Source: Seminavis robusta
Taxonomy: Eukaryota > Bacillariophyta > Bacillariophyceae > Naviculales > Naviculaceae
NCBI GenBank assembly: GCA_903772945.1
Contig: CAICTM010000325.1
Span: 1 to 64,000, forward strand
Length of the DNA: 64,000 bases
Direction of reading: 5' to 3'
The notes beneath the pieces are model-generated. The model searched no databases. It was not told the DNA's origin and saw nothing but the letters and a program-made list of their open reading frames with translations. Position numbers and translations under genes: made by a program. Below, in pieces: positions 61,971 to 64,000 of the stretch (position 1 is its first letter; the number at the start of each line of letters is the position of its first letter).

Positions 61971-63973
61971 CTAAATTACTGCCCTGTCTACATCCAGAGT
62001 CACCGTTTTGTGTGCTCGAAATGCGGCGTCTTCGTCGCCCGCAAACATCGGAAGGGCCTTTAAAAACTTGCGCACACCCACCATGCTACGAAAGACTCTG
62101 CCACCAGGAGAATACCAGTAACGATCCTCTCTCCCATTTGTAGCCACGCCGCTGGTTCGAAGACGAACTACTTTGGTCCATCCTGGAGGCCAACCGCCTT
62201 CCAATGGTTCATTCGGTACACCCGTGTAGGTTTCTCTGTAGGCAAGACCCCCGGGTCGTTCACTCGCCGAGGGACTTTTTGTCGTCGTAGTCGTTGCAAC
62301 CGCCCTCTTTTTGCGGGCACCGGATCGAGTGGCAGGGGAGGTGGCAGTTACAGCAGATGGAGGCACCTTTCTCTTGTTGGAAGCAATAGGAGTTGTGGTT
62401 GTAGTTGCAGTTGCCGTACGGGCGACGGCAGGGGCGGCTTTAGTGGGGGAGGTGGCAGGAGCTGCTTTTGCAGTTGCTTTTGAAGGGGAGGTGACAGTTG
62501 CGTTTCTGGTACGAGCAGTTGTAGCGTCACAAATGGAGGCTGCTAATCGAGCAATGTCCGTGGTGGCACCAGTGTTTTGATGGGCGGCACGTCTTGTACG
62601 AACGGCGGCGGGCTTCTTTTGGCTGGATTTACTGGAATCCGTGTCGGAAAATGGCTCGTCGGTGGGCTCCCAGCCATCCTCGTCGGAACTTGAAGATGTG
62701 GATTTTCCAATGGATGCATCGTTGTTTCCCCGGGGCGTTTTCGAATTGCACGGCATCGTTTGCGTATTGCGATGGATAGTCTGAGTTGCTTCGGTACTGC
62801 CACGCCATTCTGATTTGCAACGTTGGAATGGTGTGAGAGAACAAACAAAGCAAACTTACTCACAGAATGGCATCGAGACAGTCCTGATACCCTACCTTTG
62901 TCGAACTCTGTCATTCTGAAATCATTCTTCGCACCACTCTGACCCATTGTCAAAAAGCAATAGAAACCCATTTCAGAGCCATGCTGGTCATGATACTCCT
63001 TGCGAGCATAACATCGAGCACAGTAGTTGCGACAGCAATTGGGGCCTGCAGATTCTTCATGCATGTGATTTCTCTTTGGAAAGGCACACTTGAGGCAATA
63101 CTTTCGAAAAGGAGATTTACCCCCATATCTTTGTTTCACCAGCTCGTCGACAGCACGTCGTCGATGTCCTGCCAAGGTATTCTCGTAGGTGATGCCGCTG
63201 TCGCGTCTGGTCTGCTGCTTATGACTGATGTCACTGTTGCGTCGACCTGGCTCCTGGGCCGTGAATGCCGCTGTCGCTGCGGACATCCCAATGGAGCTGC
63301 GTCGTCCTTGCACTTGGGCGGTCTGGGCAGCTGCAATCATCGCCGCCGTTGTACCAGTGGGGTACCATGCTCCGTACCCATGGGTACCTGGTGCTGCAGC
63401 GAAATTCCCAGGCAATCGAGGCATCATTGCATTGGGCATGCCCATGGGAACACCAGAATACCATGCATATTGTGGATTATTATTGTAGGAGGTACCTCCT
63501 CCAAACGCAGTGACGGCTGGAGGCTGAGGGTTCGGCCGAGTTGGGGCTGCTGGAGGTTGAGGGTTGATGGTTGTTGCCGAGGGTTTGGCGGCTGACGCAG
63601 CTGAGGGGTTGGCTGCGGTTGCCGAAGGGTCAACAACTATCGTTGTTGCTGCTGTGACTGCGTTTGCATGGACGTTAGCGGCTGTTGTCGTTGTTGTTGT
63701 CTGGGGGTTAACGGCTGCTGTTGCTGTGGGAGTGGCAGCCGTGGCTATCTGTCGGTTGCCATTGGCTCCCGCTTGCTGGGCATTGGGAGCATTTGCCGCA
63801 GCCTCCCGCATACATTCTTCTATTGCTTCCTTTGGTGGCGCGATCGCTGGGGCCCTGGCGATGATTGCTTCAGCTGGAACATATGGGTTCTTCTTGCCAT
63901 CCTCCTGCGCTTTGTCAGGAGCTTCTATCTCGCCCTCGCCTCTTATCTCAACTGGTTCGTCTGGGCGAACCAT
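61971..63973 (-). CDS. methyl-CpG-binding-domain-like protein with a Cys/His cluster (5' end may lie outside)
   Basis: Exon 1 (63973 or beyond to 62896) and exon 2 (62809-61971) join across an 86-bp intron (GTAGGG...TCAG, phase 1). From the ATG at 63973 the product has 638 residues, but the frame is open to the window edge. The N-terminal half is Ala/Thr/Pro-rich. Next comes a Cys/His cluster, KYCLKCAFPKRNHMH, then NCCRNYCARCYARKEYHDQH, likely zinc-binding. The C-terminal part has a MBD/TAM-like domain: LEGGWPPGWTKVVRLRTSG, then REDRYWYSPGGRVFRSMVGV. MBD proteins read methylated DNA in chromatin. Low-complexity TA-rich linkers lie between. Confidence 0.78.
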
Positions 63974-64000
63974 AGACTCATCAGCACTTTCGGCTTTGTC

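Overview
The window is nuclear DNA of a eukaryote, most likely a raphid pennate diatom (Seminavis-like; the name is my inference). The reasons are compact genes with short GT-AG introns (79-195 bp in the cases worked out here), a secreted protein with a PSxxPS linker, a single-pass leucine-rich-repeat protein of the diatom type, an ankyrin protein built on the 'NGCPWDE' repeat, two-pore K+ channels with EF hands, and a class C GPCR. I find about 25 protein genes on both strands, often in head-to-head pairs. No rRNA, convincing tRNA, CRISPR array or bacterial operon is visible.

1-13 kb: a Ty3/gypsy-like retroelement fossil lies between two pieces of an LRR-like gene. Then come a flavin amine oxidase, a small single-pass membrane protein, a receptor with a Cache-like ectodomain and a class C 7TM domain (3 exons), a small two-exon membrane protein and a two-pore K+ channel. 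13-25 kb: a large unknown protein with an RS-rich tail, a four-helix membrane protein head-to-head with an AlkB-type dioxygenase, a secreted beta-propeller-like protein, and a host gene cut by a 2.8-kb DNA transposon with clear inverted ends and a TA target duplication.

25-45 kb: tandem hairpin repeats, an LRR membrane protein, a SASA-type esterase paired with a probable mitochondrial protein, a KCTD-like BTB plus discoidin-like protein, a second two-pore K+ channel, a zinc-ribbon protein and a four-exon hybrid histidine kinase. 45-58 kb: a long-chain acyl-CoA synthetase and a group rich in mitochondrial functions: an inner-membrane-peptidase-like S26 protease, an NDUFA2-like complex I subunit with a long C-terminal extension, an Erv1/ALR sulfhydryl oxidase and a twin-CX9C protein. 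A TLC-domain protein, an ankyrin protein and a PSxxPS secreted protein lie among them.

58-64 kb: the cohesin kleisin Rad21, a fold-back (MITE-like) element filled with a short GGAGACGAT motif array, and a methyl-CpG-binding-domain-like protein with a separate Cys/His cluster that may run off the right edge.

Functional links: Erv1 and the twin-CX9C protein belong to one disulfide-relay theme; the histidine kinase, the Cache GPCR and the two K+ channels are sensing and signalling proteins; Rad21 and the MBD protein are chromatin factors. Exon joins were inferred by hand from reading frame, GT-AG sites and protein continuity, with no transcript evidence.
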